Assembly: GCA_947567625.1 (NCBI GenBank)
Contig: CANONN010000026.1
Coordinates: 1 to 46,677, forward strand
Reading direction: 5' to 3'
DNA: 46,677 nt
DNA from: an uncultured Roseburia sp.
GTDB taxonomy: Bacteria > Bacillota > Clostridia > Lachnospirales > Lachnospiraceae
Within the stretch, counting starts at the first letter, position 1; every line of letters starts with the position of its first letter. Below the pieces are notes generated by a model. The model saw nothing but the letters and a program-made list of their open reading frames with translations. It did no database searches and was not told the origin of the DNA. Below, one piece after another: positions 8,116 to 18,541 of this stretch. Both the position numbers and the translations under genes were made by a program.

Positions 8116-9444
8116 ATGAGAATGGAGCCAAAAGCAGTTGACGTGAAGCCGATCGAGGAGCTTCATGTGGAAAAAGATGGCAAACTTGCAGAAAAGCTGA
8201 TGCAGAGACGGCAAACTGTCATATACAGTGACGGCAGTGAGAAGGATTTTGCTGTAAAATGGAATGAGGGCGACCTTGCGGCTATAGACACGGCGCGGAC
8301 GGGGACATATGAAATAGAGGGGACGGTGGTATTTCCCCAATACGGAGACGTTTTGGTGGAACAGCGGGCAGATCCTTATGTATTGCGGGCCGATGACGGC
8401 TATTATTATTTTACGGCTTCCTATCCGGTATGCGGCAGTGAGGAAAACAGGAAGAAAGTGGGGTATGACCGCATTGTGTTGCGGCGCGCAAAGACGATCG
8501 CCGGGCTGCGGCAGGCCAGTGAGGTGACGATCTGGCATCAGAAAGATTCCGCGCGTGTGCACCGCTATGTATGGGCACCGGAGCTGCATCGGATTGGCGG
8601 CAGCTACTATATATTATTTACAGCCAGCGTGGAGGAGAATAACGTCTGGGGAATACGCCCCCATATGTTAAAGTGTGTCGGGGAAGATCTCATGGACCCC
8701 GCAAGCTGGCATACCGCGGACGAGTCCAACCTTTACCGTGTCGAGGGATGTGGGGGAGATTGTTTGCCGTTCCAGGATTTTTCGCTGGATATGACATATT
8801 TTGAGAACCGCGGGAGACATTATGTGGCGTGGGCGCAGAAAGAGAGCGAATTTTCCGATATCTATCTGGCTGAGATCGGTGCAAACGAGCCCTGGAAGCT
8901 GACGAGTCCCTGTGTGCTTTTGACGAGACCGGAGTATCCTTGGGAAATGCAGGGCAATGTAAAAGTAAACGAGGGACCGATTCTTTTGAAAAATGCCGAT
9001 AAACTCTATCTTGCATTTTCAGCGTCGGCAGTTGACTACAACTATTGTATCGGTTTTTTGGAAGCCTCCTGCGAGGCGGATTTGCTGGCACCAGGCGCCT
9101 GGAAAAAATACGAGTATCCGTTTTTGACCAGCGACGATTTTGAAGATCAGTGCGGGCCGGGTCACAATTCATTTACGACGGACGAGAACGGCAATGTGGT
9201 GCTGGTTTACCATGCGAGGCCATTTGCTTGTTCCAACGCACAGGACGCGGCCGGGCACTATGGCAGGTGTTCTTATGTGGAGCCGGGAAAAGAGGCATTG
9301 AGCGACCCTTGCCGTCATGCGCGGGCGAAGGGAGTCAATTTTGCGGCGGACGGACTGCCGGTGCTGCACTTGACCAGGGAGCAGGAACTGCCGGAGCGAT
9401 TCCGTCTGGTGAAAACAAAGCTTATTGTGGAAGGAGAGGATTGA
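8116..9444 (+). CDS. GH43 family glycosidase with N-terminal Ig-like region
   Basis: The 442-aa enzyme has a short N-terminal beta-domain (about residues 30-85; DFAVKWNEGDLAAI, GTYEIEGTVVFP) like bacterial Ig-type modules. A five-bladed GH43 propeller follows. The catalytic base is probably Asp in RADPYV; WAPELH is a typical GH43 block; the general acid is probably Glu in VNEGPILL. GH43 enzymes mostly act as alpha-L-arabinofuranosidases, beta-xylosidases or exo-galactanases; arabinan or arabinogalactan side chains fit the locus. There is no signal peptide. AAAGGGG lies upstream of ATG 8116, and ATG 8122 is an alternative start. The next gene begins 2 bases after its stop, so the two are translated together. 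Confidence 0.87.
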   Translation: MRMEPKAVDVKPIEELHVEKDGKLAEKLMQRRQTVIYSDGSEKDFAVKWNEGDLAAIDTARTGTYEIEGTVVFPQYGDVLVEQRADPYVLRADDGYYYFTASYPVCGSEENRKKVGYDRIVLRRAKTIAGLRQASEVTIWHQKDSARVHRYVWAPELHRIGGSYYILFTASVEENNVWGIRPHMLKCVGEDLMDPASWHTADESNLYRVEGCGGDCLPFQDFSLDMTYFENRGRHYVAWAQKESEFSDIYLAEIGANEPWKLTSPCVLLTRPEYPWEMQGNVKVNEGPILLKNADKLYLAFSASAVDYNYCIGFLEASCEADLLAPGAWKKYEYPFLTSDDFEDQCGPGHNSFTTDENGNVVLVYHARPFACSNAQDAAGHYGRCSYVEPGKEALSDPCRHARAKGVNFAADGLPVLHLTREQELPERFRLVKTKLIVEGED

Positions 9445-9445
9445 T

Positions 9446-10357
9446 ATGCGGCAGGCTGGATATCTTTTTGTGACATTTACGGATGGGAGGGAGGACGGCG
9501 AGCAGATCTATTTTGCCATCAGCCGGGACGGGCTGCACTGGCAGGATTTAAATGGCGGCAATCCGGTGCTCACTTCGTCAATCGGCGAAAAAGGGGCCAG
9601 AGATCCGTTTTTGCTGCGCTCTGTAGACGGCAGTCATTTTTATCTCATCGCCACGGATTTGCGCATCGCGAACGGGAAGGGCTGGGATGCGGCGCAGTAT
9701 GCGGGCAGCAGAGACTTGCTCATCTGGGAATCCGACGATCTCATACATTGGAGCGAGGAGCGGAGTGTGACGCTCGGCGTGGAGGGCGCCGGCTGCGTCT
9801 GGGCGCCGGAAGCCATCTATGACAGGAAGCGCGACGCTTACCTGGTATTTTATGCTTCGATGGTGAAGCTTGCGAAAGACGCGGAACCAAAGCAGCGGAT
9901 TTACAGCGTCTATACCAGAGATTTCAAAGAGTTTACCGAGCCGAAGGTTTATATCGAGCGGGAGAATCATGTCATTGATACCACGATCGTGGAGGATAAC
10001 GGCAAGTATTACCGTTTTTCCAAAGATGAGACGACAAAATTGATACGCATGGACTGCGGTTTTGATTTACAGGGGGAGTTTCAGGAGATTTCCTCGGAAG
10101 CGCTTGCGGCTCTCTACGGCGTGGAGGGGCCGGAGATCTACTATTTGCAGGAGGAGGCGCAGTGGTGTTTGATCGTCGATCAGTTTGCGACGCACAAAGG
10201 ATATCTGCCGCTGGTGTGCAAAGATCTTGCCACGGGAGACTTTTCTGTCAAAGAAGAGGGGAGCTATGATATGGGAGGCTTTAAAAAGCGCCACGGCTCT
10301 GTTGTCTCTCTGACACAGGAGGAATATGAGCGGCTGCTAGACGCGTATCAGGGGTAA
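9446..10357 (+). CDS. GH43-type glycoside hydrolase (probable arabinosidase)
   Basis: The roughly 303-aa single-domain propeller has the three expected acidic blocks: ARDPFLL (base), HVIDTTIV (pKa-tuning Asp) and VEGPEIYY (acid). It also has WAPEAIYD. I placed the start at ATG 9446 because GGAGAGG lies about 9 bases before it; an upstream in-frame ATG at 9425 would overlap the previous gene and has no ribosome site. No export signal is seen, so it probably trims imported arabino- or galacto-oligosaccharides. It is the last gene of the pectin locus. Exact sugar specificity cannot be read from the sequence. Confidence 0.87.
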   Translation: MRQAGYLFVTFTDGREDGEQIYFAISRDGLHWQDLNGGNPVLTSSIGEKGARDPFLLRSVDGSHFYLIATDLRIANGKGWDAAQYAGSRDLLIWESDDLIHWSEERSVTLGVEGAGCVWAPEAIYDRKRDAYLVFYASMVKLAKDAEPKQRIYSVYTRDFKEFTEPKVYIERENHVIDTTIVEDNGKYYRFSKDETTKLIRMDCGFDLQGEFQEISSEALAALYGVEGPEIYYLQEEAQWCLIVDQFATHKGYLPLVCKDLATGDFSVKEEGSYDMGGFKKRHGSVVSLTQEEYERLLDAYQG

Positions 10358-10607
10358 GACCCGAACCGCTTCGTATCCATTATATGAGGCAGTTTCAAAT
10401 AGTTTCATAGGGCTATGATATAAAATCCCCGATCGGGGAAGACTACACGGTGCACAGGAAAGTTTGGCACCCGGACGGAGTCTTCTGCGGCAGGGGATTT
10501 GTCTGTTTCGGGCTGACGGTGCCGGATTTTAAGCGACGTGCGGGGCATCGTTCCTTATCATAAAAAATGAAAAAAATATAAACTTTGCCAGAATATAAAA
10601 AATAAGG
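10358..10607. other. Spacer with a long nested inverted repeat, possible structured RNA
   Basis: No gene is seen. Bases 10423-10430 (AAATCCCC) pair with 10493-10500 (GGGGATTT); inside, 10438-10444 (GAAGACT) pair with 10479-10485 (AGTCTTC); inside that, GGTGC 10449-10453 pairs with GCACC 10467-10471. The 12-bp palindrome CCCCGATCGGGG (10427-10438) offers a competing hairpin using the same C-run, so two folds are possible. No T-run follows. It matches no riboswitch class I can recall. Confidence 0.5.
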
Positions 10608-10636
10608 TTGACAAAGAAAAATATTGGTGCTATCTT
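10608..10636 (+). promoter_or_regulatory. Sigma-A promoter of the hrcA-grpE-dnaK-dnaJ operon
   Basis: TTGACA (10608-10613), a 17-bp spacer and TATCTT (10631-10636) place transcription start near 10643, just before the CIRCE operator. Confidence 0.85.
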
Positions 10637-10651
10637 AAGTACATAAAGATA

Positions 10652-10678
10652 TTAGCACTCTATACAAACGAGTGCTAA
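10652..10678 (+). promoter_or_regulatory. CIRCE operator (HrcA binding site)
   Basis: A perfect CIRCE element: TTAGCACTC (10652-10660), 9-nt spacer, GAGTGCTAA (10670-10678). HrcA binds it and shuts the operon at normal temperature. It sits right after the predicted start of transcription and upstream of hrcA itself, so the repressor controls its own gene. Confidence 0.98.
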
Positions 10679-10722
10679 CAAAACACCCGCGAAAGCGAGA
10701 TCAAAGATAGCTGGAGAAGTGG

Positions 10723-11772
10723 ATGGAAGAATTTGAATTAGATGATCGCAAAACCAAAATTTTACATGCTGTCATCCGCAATTATCTGGAGACAGGAGAA
10801 CCGGTGGGGTCGAGAACGATTTCCAAATATACGGACTTAAATCTCAGTTCTGCGACAATCCGCAACGAGATGGCCGATCTCGAGGAGCTGGGCTATATCT
10901 TGCAGCCACACACCTCGGCCGGGCGGATTCCTTCCGACAAAGGCTATCGATTCTATGTGGACCATTTGCTGGAGGAGAAGGAGCAGGAAGTAAAGGAGAT
11001 GAAGCAGTTTGTCATCGAGCACACCGAGAAGATGGATACGGTGCTGCAGCAGGTGGCAAAAGTGCTTGCAAACACGACGAACTATGCCACGATGGTGACG
11101 GCCCCCTCCTACCACAGGAACAAAGTAAAGTTTATTCAGCTTTCCAATGTGGACGCGGAGCAGATACTGGCGGTGATCGTCACGGAGGGAAACCTGGTCA
11201 AAAACAAGATCATTCCGGTGAGCGAGCCGATCGACAATGAGACCATGCTGAAGCTGAATATTTTGCTCAATTCCAATCTGAACGGACTGGCGCTGCAGGA
11301 GATCAATCTTGGCACGATCGCCAAGCTGAAAGCGCAGGCGGGCATACACAGCGACATCGTGAGCAACGTTTTGGACACTCTGGCGGAGACGATGAGCCAG
11401 GAGGAGGATATCCGCGTATACACCAGCGGAACCACCAACTTTTTCAAATATCCAGAGCTCAGCGATTCCGAGAAAGCGAGCGAGCTGATCTCGACCTTTG
11501 AGGAAAAACAGCAGTTGGCGACCCTGGTGACGGAAAATCTTCTCGGCGAAGAGAATACCGGCATACAGGTCTATATCGGCAATGAGAGCCCGATACAGAC
11601 GATGAAAGATTGCAGCGTCGTGACTGCCACTTACGAATTGGGCGAAGGGGTCAGAGGCACGATCGGGATTGTGGGACCAAAACGCATGGATTATGAGAAA
11701 GTGATGGACAATTTAAAAATGTTGAAAAATTCCCTGGACGGAATTTTAGATAAATCAAGAGGCAGCACATAA
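10723..11772 (+). CDS. hrcA: Heat-inducible transcription repressor HrcA
   Basis: The 349-aa repressor binds CIRCE operators and is kept active by GroEL; heat releases it. The N-terminal winged helix is clear (TKILHAVIRNYLETGEPVGS, SATIRNEMADLEELGYI, HTSAGRIPSDKGYRFYVD), followed by the GAF-like dimer domain, ending in GIVGPKRMDYEKV...LDGIL. Length is normal. The ribosome site TGGAGAAG precedes ATG 10723. It is the first gene of the chaperone operon, controlled by the CIRCE element 45 bp upstream. Confidence 0.98.
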   Translation: MEEFELDDRKTKILHAVIRNYLETGEPVGSRTISKYTDLNLSSATIRNEMADLEELGYILQPHTSAGRIPSDKGYRFYVDHLLEEKEQEVKEMKQFVIEHTEKMDTVLQQVAKVLANTTNYATMVTAPSYHRNKVKFIQLSNVDAEQILAVIVTEGNLVKNKIIPVSEPIDNETMLKLNILLNSNLNGLALQEINLGTIAKLKAQAGIHSDIVSNVLDTLAETMSQEEDIRVYTSGTTNFFKYPELSDSEKASELISTFEEKQQLATLVTENLLGEENTGIQVYIGNESPIQTMKDCSVVTATYELGEGVRGTIGIVGPKRMDYEKVMDNLKMLKNSLDGILDKSRGST

Positions 11773-11792
11773 TATATAGGAGAATAGTGGAT

Positions 11793-12461
11793 ATGATAGA
11801 AAATAATGAAGACATATTAGAGGTAGAGGAGACTGTGGAGGAGGCCGCCGGGAAAGAGGCAGAGGAAGTGACAGAGACGACAGAGGAGACCGGTGAGGGC
11901 ATTTCGCAGGATGAAACAGAGTCCGACGAGACTGACGCGGAGGAAGTTACGGCCGCAGAGGAGGAGCAGGACGGTGATGGCGCCGCGGGTTCGGCGAAAA
12001 AGAGTTTTTTCAAAAAAAAGAAAGATAAGCGCGACGAGCAGATCGAAGAATTGAACGACAGGCTCAAGCGCCAGATGGCAGAGTTTGATAATTTCAGGAA
12101 GCGCACCGACAAAGAAAAGTCGCAGATGTACGATATGGGCGCTAAGACGATCATCGAAAAGATGCTTCCGGTGGTGGATAATTTTGAGCGAGGTCTTGCC
12201 GCCGTCCCCGAAGAACAGAAAGAAGACGCGTTTGTCATGGGGATGGATAAGATCTATAAGCAGTTGATGACAGAGTTCGAGGCGATCGGTGTTAAGCCGA
12301 TCGAGGCGGTGGGTAAGGAGTTTGACCCCGAGTATCACAATGCCGTTATGCAGGTTGAGAGCGAGGAGTATGAATCCGGTGTGATCGCGCAGGAGCTTCA
12401 GAAAGGCTACACCTACAAGGAAACGGTAGTGCGTCACAGTATGGTGGCGGTGGTGTCCTGA
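11793..12461 (+). CDS. grpE: Nucleotide exchange factor GrpE
   Basis: GrpE is the homodimeric co-chaperone that swaps ADP for ATP on DnaK. The protein begins with a long acidic low-complexity tail (about residues 5-70, many Glu/Thr). A basic patch KKSFFKKKKDK follows, then the long dimer helix (RLKRQMAEFDNFRKRTDKEK) and the C-terminal beta-domain with GVKPIEAVGKEFDPEYHNAV. I chose ATG 11793: AGGAG (11778-11782) is 10 bases away, whereas the in-frame GTG at 11787 is only 4 bases away. The acidic tail is longer than in many homologues. The gene lies 20 bp after hrcA. Confidence 0.97.
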   Translation: MIENNEDILEVEETVEEAAGKEAEEVTETTEETGEGISQDETESDETDAEEVTAAEEEQDGDGAAGSAKKSFFKKKKDKRDEQIEELNDRLKRQMAEFDNFRKRTDKEKSQMYDMGAKTIIEKMLPVVDNFERGLAAVPEEQKEDAFVMGMDKIYKQLMTEFEAIGVKPIEAVGKEFDPEYHNAVMQVESEEYESGVIAQELQKGYTYKETVVRHSMVAVVS

Positions 12462-12656
12462 TCAGACAACATATGTCAGGGCAGGCACCGCGAAACGTAT
12501 GGCGGCAGCCATATCATAAATAAGGCACCAAGATTGCTGCGTGAACCGGATGAATCGCACGGCGCGCGTTTACAGCGCCAGGCATATGTTTACGGAGACA
12601 GTCTATCATATTATATAACTTATGGGTACAATCTATAGAATGATTAGGAGGAATAG

Positions 12657-14530
<1,874 letters not shown>

Positions 14531-14531
<1 letters not shown>

Positions 14532-14567
14532 GTTGAAAAATCAGCTTGATCGTTGATTTTGTCAACC
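14531..14567 (+). other. Hairpin in the dnaK-dnaJ spacer
   Basis: GGTTGA (14531-14536) pairs with TCAACC (14562-14567), and inner bases continue the stem with a bulge. It begins at the dnaK stop codon and lacks a T-run. Such a hairpin could protect the dnaK message and lower dnaJ expression relative to dnaK; this is inferred. Confidence 0.5.
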
Positions 14568-14666
14568 GGCAATTTGAGACTCTGACTTGAAAGATTAGTA
14601 TGAAAAATGCGCCGGTAAGCTGAGGGAAACTTGAGCGTAAATTAGAGATTAAAATGAGAGATGGCT

Positions 14667-15848
14667 ATGGCAGATAAGAGAGATTATTATGATGTTCTAG
14701 GAGTGCAGAAGAACGCCGGCGACGCGGAGATCAAAAAAGCGTTCCGTGTATTGGCCAAGAAGTATCACCCGGATATGAATCCGGGTGATGCCGAAGCGGA
14801 GAAAAAGTTTAAAGAGGCGCAGGAAGCGTATGCCGTCTTGAGCGATCCTGACAAGAGGCGTCAGTATGACCAGTTTGGGCATGCTGCGTTTGAAGGCGGC
14901 GGGGGAGGAGCCGGCGGTTTTGATTTCTCCGGCATGGATATGGGAGATATCTTTGGAGATATCTTTGGAGATCTCTTTGGAGGCGGTTCGCGCAGAAGAG
15001 CCAACGACGGTCCCATGAAGGGCGCCAATCTCAGAACGAGCGTTCGCATTACCTTTGAGGAGGCGGTGTTCGGCTGCGAGAAAGAAATTGAGATGGTACT
15101 TAAGGATGAGTGTAAGACCTGCCACGGGAACGGCGCAAAGCCGGGAACCTCACCGGAGACCTGTACGAAGTGCGGGGGAAAGGGCAAGGTCGTTTACAGT
15201 CAGCAGTCGTTTTTTGGCACGGTACAGAATGTACAGACCTGTCCCGAATGTAACGGAACCGGCAAAATCGTAAAAGAGAAATGTCCCGATTGCCGTGGAA
15301 CCGGCTATATCGCCAGCAAGAAAAAGATTCAGGTGTCGATTCCGGCAGGTATCGACAACGGACAGAGCGTGCGCATCCGCGAGAAAGGCGAACCTGGTAT
15401 AAACGGCGGCCCCAGGGGCGACTTGCTGGTTGAGGTGGTGGTATCCCGCCATCCGGTCTTCCAGCGGCAGGATATGAATATTTATTCTACCGCCCCGATT
15501 ACTTATGCACAGGCCGCTCTGGGCGGGGAAATTCGCATCAGTACGGTGGACGGCGATGTTTTGTATGACGTCAAGCCGGGCACCCAGACGGATACCAGAA
15601 TCCGCCTCAAAGGAAAAGGCGTTCCGTCATTGCGCAACAAGGCGGTGCGCGGCGATCAGTATGTGACGCTGGTGGTGCAGGTGCCGACCAATCTGAGCGG
15701 GGATGCCAAAGAGGCTTTGCGCAGGTTTGACGAATTGAGCGGCAACTCGTTGAATCGGGGATTCACGAAAGAGAGCGGCGACAAAGAGAGAGGCAAGAAG
15801 AAAAAGGGCTTCAAAGAAAAGTTAAAAGAAACGTTTGAGGATATCTAA
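14667..15848 (+). CDS. dnaJ: Chaperone protein DnaJ (Hsp40)
   Basis: A type I J-protein that stimulates DnaK ATP hydrolysis and delivers clients. It has the J-domain ([12 protein letters not shown] in [10 protein letters not shown]), a Gly/Phe-rich stretch with repeated DIFGD units, four zinc-finger repeats ([32 protein letters not shown]) and the C-terminal substrate domain. The preferred start is ATG 14667, which has GAGAG (14656-14660) six bases upstream; ATG 14661 touches that site directly. It is the last gene of the CIRCE operon and is followed by a strong terminator. Confidence 0.98.
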   Translation: MADKRDYYDVLGVQKNAGDAEIKKAFRVLAKKYHPDMNPGDAEAEKKFKEAQEAYAVLSDPDKRRQYDQFGHAAFEGGGGGAGGFDFSGMDMGDIFGDIFGDLFGGGSRRRANDGPMKGANLRTSVRITFEEAVFGCEKEIEMVLKDECKTCHGNGAKPGTSPETCTKCGGKGKVVYSQQSFFGTVQNVQTCPECNGTGKIVKEKCPDCRGTGYIASKKKIQVSIPAGIDNGQSVRIREKGEPGINGGPRGDLLVEVVVSRHPVFQRQDMNIYSTAPITYAQAALGGEIRISTVDGDVLYDVKPGTQTDTRIRLKGKGVPSLRNKAVRGDQYVTLVVQVPTNLSGDAKEALRRFDELSGNSLNRGFTKESGDKERGKKKKGFKEKLKETFEDI

Positions 15849-15900
15849 ACATCGGGATATGGGAACGGGCCTGATACGAACAAATAGTCAAAATGTGAGA

Positions 15901-15944
15901 AAAGCTCCCCCGGCGCATAGTGGACTGCGCCGGGGGAGCTTTTG
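15901..15944 (+). terminator. Strong terminator of the chaperone operon
   Basis: An 18-bp perfect stem (15901-15918 with 15927-15944) around an 8-nt loop, GC-rich in the core, ends in TTTT and starts with AAAA, so it could also work in the other direction. Confidence 0.95.
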
Positions 15945-16062
15945 CGCACAGCCCGCTTGGTTAGATATACGCGTTCATACGGACTTTGCAGCGAGTGCAA
16001 AGTCCTGAGCTGAACTGTTACGAACGGTTCCCATCAATGCATAAGAAATGACAAAAAAAGCC
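15945..16062. other. Spacer with a perfect 10-bp hairpin
   Basis: No gene is seen. GGACTTTGCA (15981-15990) pairs with TGCAAAGTCC (15996-16005) around a 5-nt loop; no T-run follows. Confidence 0.5.
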
Positions 16063-16091
16063 TTGCATGATGCGGGGAAATATAGTAAGAT
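16063..16091 (+). promoter_or_regulatory. Predicted promoter of the J-domain protein gene
   Basis: TTGCAT (16063-16068), a 17-bp spacer, then TAAGAT (16086-16091). It implies an approximately 130-nt leader before GTG 16232. There is no CIRCE element, so this gene is not under direct HrcA control. Confidence 0.6.
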
Positions 16092-16231
16092 ACCGATATG
16101 TGTTTTATAAATTAGCGCTGATTATATCAGGCAGACCGTTCGTTTTGTAAACGGTTTTGATACTTTATCGCAGGCAAACAGCAATGATTGGATGATGCGT
16201 TCGTCTTTCTTAGGAGAGGCAAGGGCATCTG

Positions 16232-16789
16232 GTGGAAGGGATAGTGAGAATTGTCATGGATCAGTCGGCAGTACAGACAGATAGGACAGAGCTTATATTT
16301 GGAAAGTGGAATTTTGGCGAAACAGTAGAAGAGGATGGTAATTGGCAGAAGCTTATGGAAGAGCGCCGGAGATTTGAGGAGGAGCGCCGTGAGTTCGAGC
16401 AGGAGAAGAAAGCTTTTTCTATACACAAAAGTATGGAGGACAGGCGAATCGAATCGGAGCGTCATCTGTTCGAGATGAAGTGGAAGATATTGGAGGACGA
16501 GGTCAAGAAGCTGGCGAGCGAGAGGGAGCGCGTAGAAAAACAGCGGGACTTTTATAAGCGGGTGAGCTCTTTCGATCAGACGGAGAGCCAGGAGAGCGGC
16601 CGTGTCATACACGGAGACATGTTTTTTGTGGGGGTGAAGAACGTCCGGTCTTTGAGGAAACGGTATAAAGATCTGCTCAAAATCTACCACCCGGACAATC
16701 TCTCCGGCGATACCGGCGCATTGCAGGAAATCAACAGGGAGTACGATATCTTAAAACAGCGGTACGGGGACAAAAAAGAAAATATTTGA
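16232..16789 (+). CDS. Coiled-coil protein with a C-terminal J-domain
   Basis: The 185-aa protein has a charged N-terminal half that is almost one long coiled coil (about residues 35-115, heavy in Glu, Arg, Lys). A J-domain-like segment closes it: LRKRYKDLLKIYHPDN carries the HPD tripeptide, followed by LQEINREYDILKQRYG. Only J-domains with HPD stimulate Hsp70 ATPase, so it probably recruits DnaK to some site bound by the coiled coil. The J-domain is at the end instead of the start, unlike DnaJ. Start is GTG 16232 with AAGGG six bases ahead; ATG 16256 is an alternative. No membrane segment or signal is seen. The partner is unknown. Confidence 0.8.
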   Translation: MEGIVRIVMDQSAVQTDRTELIFGKWNFGETVEEDGNWQKLMEERRRFEEERREFEQEKKAFSIHKSMEDRRIESERHLFEMKWKILEDEVKKLASERERVEKQRDFYKRVSSFDQTESQESGRVIHGDMFFVGVKNVRSLRKRYKDLLKIYHPDNLSGDTGALQEINREYDILKQRYGDKKENI

Positions 16790-16797
16790 CATAATCA

Positions 16798-16828
16798 CGG
16801 GGATGTCGTACTGATTACGACATCCCCG
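16798..16828. terminator. Hairpin between convergent genes (J-domain protein and luxS)
   Basis: A 13-bp perfect stem (16798-16810 with 16816-16828) with a 5-nt loop lies between the two stop codons. T-rich sequence is weak on both sides, so its strength as a terminator is uncertain, but the position suggests two-way termination. Confidence 0.7.
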
Positions 16829-16852
16829 GTTGCGGCCGCGCCGTTTCGTTTA

Positions 16853-17329
16853 TTAGGGATAAATCAGCCGCGCATCGTCGAGGTGATAGAGAACCTGGTC
16901 GAGAAAACGGTTCGCAAGATAATTGGCCATGGGCAGATTCATATCGAGATAGTTGCCGCAGTCCTTGGCGCTCGCGCCGGGCACATCCTCGGCAAAATCG
17001 CGGATAAATTCAAACAGTTCAATCATCAGCGGCACAATGTCCCTGGAGGCGTAGTCTCCGGCGAGCAGCAGATAAAAACCGGTTCTACAGCCCATCGGTC
17101 CAAAATAGATCGTTTTGCTGCCATAGACCGGATGGTTTCTAAGAAATGTCGCGGCCAGATGCTCGATCGTGTGCATTTCCGCGGTATTCATGACGGGCTC
17201 CTCGTTCGGCGAGGTCATGCGCAGGTCAAACGTGGTGACAGTCTCGGAGCCGACCGTGTCTTTGCGGGAGACGTAGACGCCCGGCTGTAATTTGATATGA
17301 TCAATTGTAAAACTAGTGATTTTTTCCAT
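16853..17329 (-). CDS. luxS: S-ribosylhomocysteine lyase LuxS
   Basis: LuxS splits S-ribosylhomocysteine into homocysteine and DPD, the precursor of autoinducer-2, as part of the methyl cycle. The metal site is visible in HTIEHL (the two His) with Cys in AKDCGNY, plus the conserved GPMGCRTGFYLL. The 158-aa length is normal. I set the start at ATG 17329, which has AGGAGG six bases before it; an upstream in-frame ATG at 17344 would make that ribosome site part of the coding region. The gene stands alone between divergent prmA and a convergent J-domain gene; no pfs or methyl-cycle gene is nearby. Confidence 0.98.
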   Translation of the reverse strand: MEKITSFTIDHIKLQPGVYVSRKDTVGSETVTTFDLRMTSPNEEPVMNTAEMHTIEHLAATFLRNHPVYGSKTIYFGPMGCRTGFYLLLAGDYASRDIVPLMIELFEFIRDFAEDVPGASAKDCGNYLDMNLPMANYLANRFLDQVLYHLDDARLIYP

Positions 17330-17398
17330 TGGAATCCTCCTCATTTATACGGCCAGTACCTGCACCCGCGTGCGGCCTGTGGCTTCTTTTAAAATAAC

Positions 17399-17425
17399 AT
17401 TATAGCAGAAATCAAAAATCGTCAA
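17399..17425 (-). promoter_or_regulatory. Predicted luxS promoter
   Basis: On the minus strand an extended -10 (TGCTATAAT; TATAAT at 17404-17399) stands about 70 bases before the luxS start. A TTGACG box at 17425-17420 is a little close (15-bp spacer), which the TGC extension could offset. Confidence 0.55.
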
Positions 17426-17443
17426 GAGGAATCCCGGAAAGTG

Positions 17444-17473
17444 TTGAAAAAGGCCGTCAAACTGTGGTAATAT
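17444..17473 (+). promoter_or_regulatory. Predicted promoter of the prmA-rsmE-desulfurase-thiI operon
   Basis: TTGAAA (17444-17449), an 18-bp spacer and TAATAT (17468-17473) lie 40 bases before prmA. Confidence 0.65.
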
Positions 17474-17512
17474 AGGAAAGAATCTCAAGAGAGAAGAGAG
17501 GAAACTGGAAAA

Positions 17513-18472
17513 ATGCGGTGGAATAAATATACCATTGAGACCACAACGGCGGCGGAAGATTATATGAGCGCCATGCTGATGGATTTGGGGATTATGGGTG
17601 TGGAGATCGAGGACAACGTGCCTCTGACAAAAGAAGAGCAGGCGGATATGTTTATCGACTTTCTGCCCGAACTGCCGCCGGACGACGGTGTGAGCCATGT
17701 GAGCTTTTATCTGGAGGATGATGGCGCGGATAAGCGGGAATTACTAAAACAGGTAAAAACTGCGCTGGAGGAGCTGCGCGGCACGGTGGAGGTTGGCAGC
17801 GGCCTGATCACTTCGAGCCAGACCGAGGATTTGGATTGGATTAACAATTGGAAAAAATATTTCCGTTCGTTCTATATCGAGGATATTTTAATCAAGCCCA
17901 CCTGGGAGCAATTAAAACCGGAGGATGCGGACAAGTTTGTCATCGAGATCGATCCGGGCATTTCCTTTGGCACGGGCAAGCATGAGACCACGCAGCTGTG
18001 CATCCGCCAGCTGTTAAAGCTTAAGAAGAGCGGTGCGCCGTTCCAGAGGGTATTGGATGTGGGATGCGGCAGCGGTATTTTGTCAATCGTCGCGCGAAAG
18101 CTCGGCGCGCGCGAAGTCGTGGGAACGGACCTGGACGCGGACTGCCTGATCTCCACGCGGGATAATATGGCGGTCAACCATCTGGACGAGCAGTCGGGAA
18201 CCTTTTATATCGGCAATCTGATCGACGATACTGCCTTGCAGCAGAAAGTGGGAACCGGATACGACATTGTGGTTGCCAACATACTGGCGGATGTCATCAT
18301 CCCCATGGCGCCGGTAATTCCGGGATGCCTGAAGGAGGGCGGCTATTTTATCACGTCCGGCATCATCGACTTTAAGGAAGCGGACGTGCGGGCCGCGATC
18401 GAGGCGGCCGGGCTTACCGTGGTGGAAGTCAATCATCAGGGAGAGTGGGTAGGCATTACCGCCCGCAAATAA
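17513..18472 (+). CDS. prmA: Ribosomal protein L11 methyltransferase
   Basis: The 319-aa enzyme trimethylates ribosomal protein L11 using SAM. An N-terminal substrate-recognition domain (WNKYTIETTTAAEDYMSAML) and linker precede a Rossmann methyltransferase domain. The SAM motif is VLDVGCGSGILSIVA, with the acidic VVGTDLDADCL, the catalytic-loop motif DIVVANILADVI, and the FGTGKHETTQLCI segment typical of PrmA. Length fits. It heads a tight same-strand set with rsmE, the desulfurase and thiI, a common arrangement in clostridia, often close to dnaJ as here. Confidence 0.96.
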   Translation: MRWNKYTIETTTAAEDYMSAMLMDLGIMGVEIEDNVPLTKEEQADMFIDFLPELPPDDGVSHVSFYLEDDGADKRELLKQVKTALEELRGTVEVGSGLITSSQTEDLDWINNWKKYFRSFYIEDILIKPTWEQLKPEDADKFVIEIDPGISFGTGKHETTQLCIRQLLKLKKSGAPFQRVLDVGCGSGILSIVARKLGAREVVGTDLDADCLISTRDNMAVNHLDEQSGTFYIGNLIDDTALQQKVGTGYDIVVANILADVIIPMAPVIPGCLKEGGYFITSGIIDFKEADVRAAIEAAGLTVVEVNHQGEWVGITARK

Positions 18473-18541
18473 AGAAAACGCATGTTTCCCGGTCACTTTG
18501 CAGGGCGGGAAAACAATGTAATATTGCAGGAGTGGATTCTA

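Noticed and set aside
9425-9445. Upstream start for the second GH43 gene
   Set aside because: It would overlap the previous gene and has no ribosome site; ATG 9446 is well placed.
10837-12437. Minus-strand open frames opposite hrcA and grpE
   Set aside because: Shadows of strongly supported genes; low-complexity products without family features.
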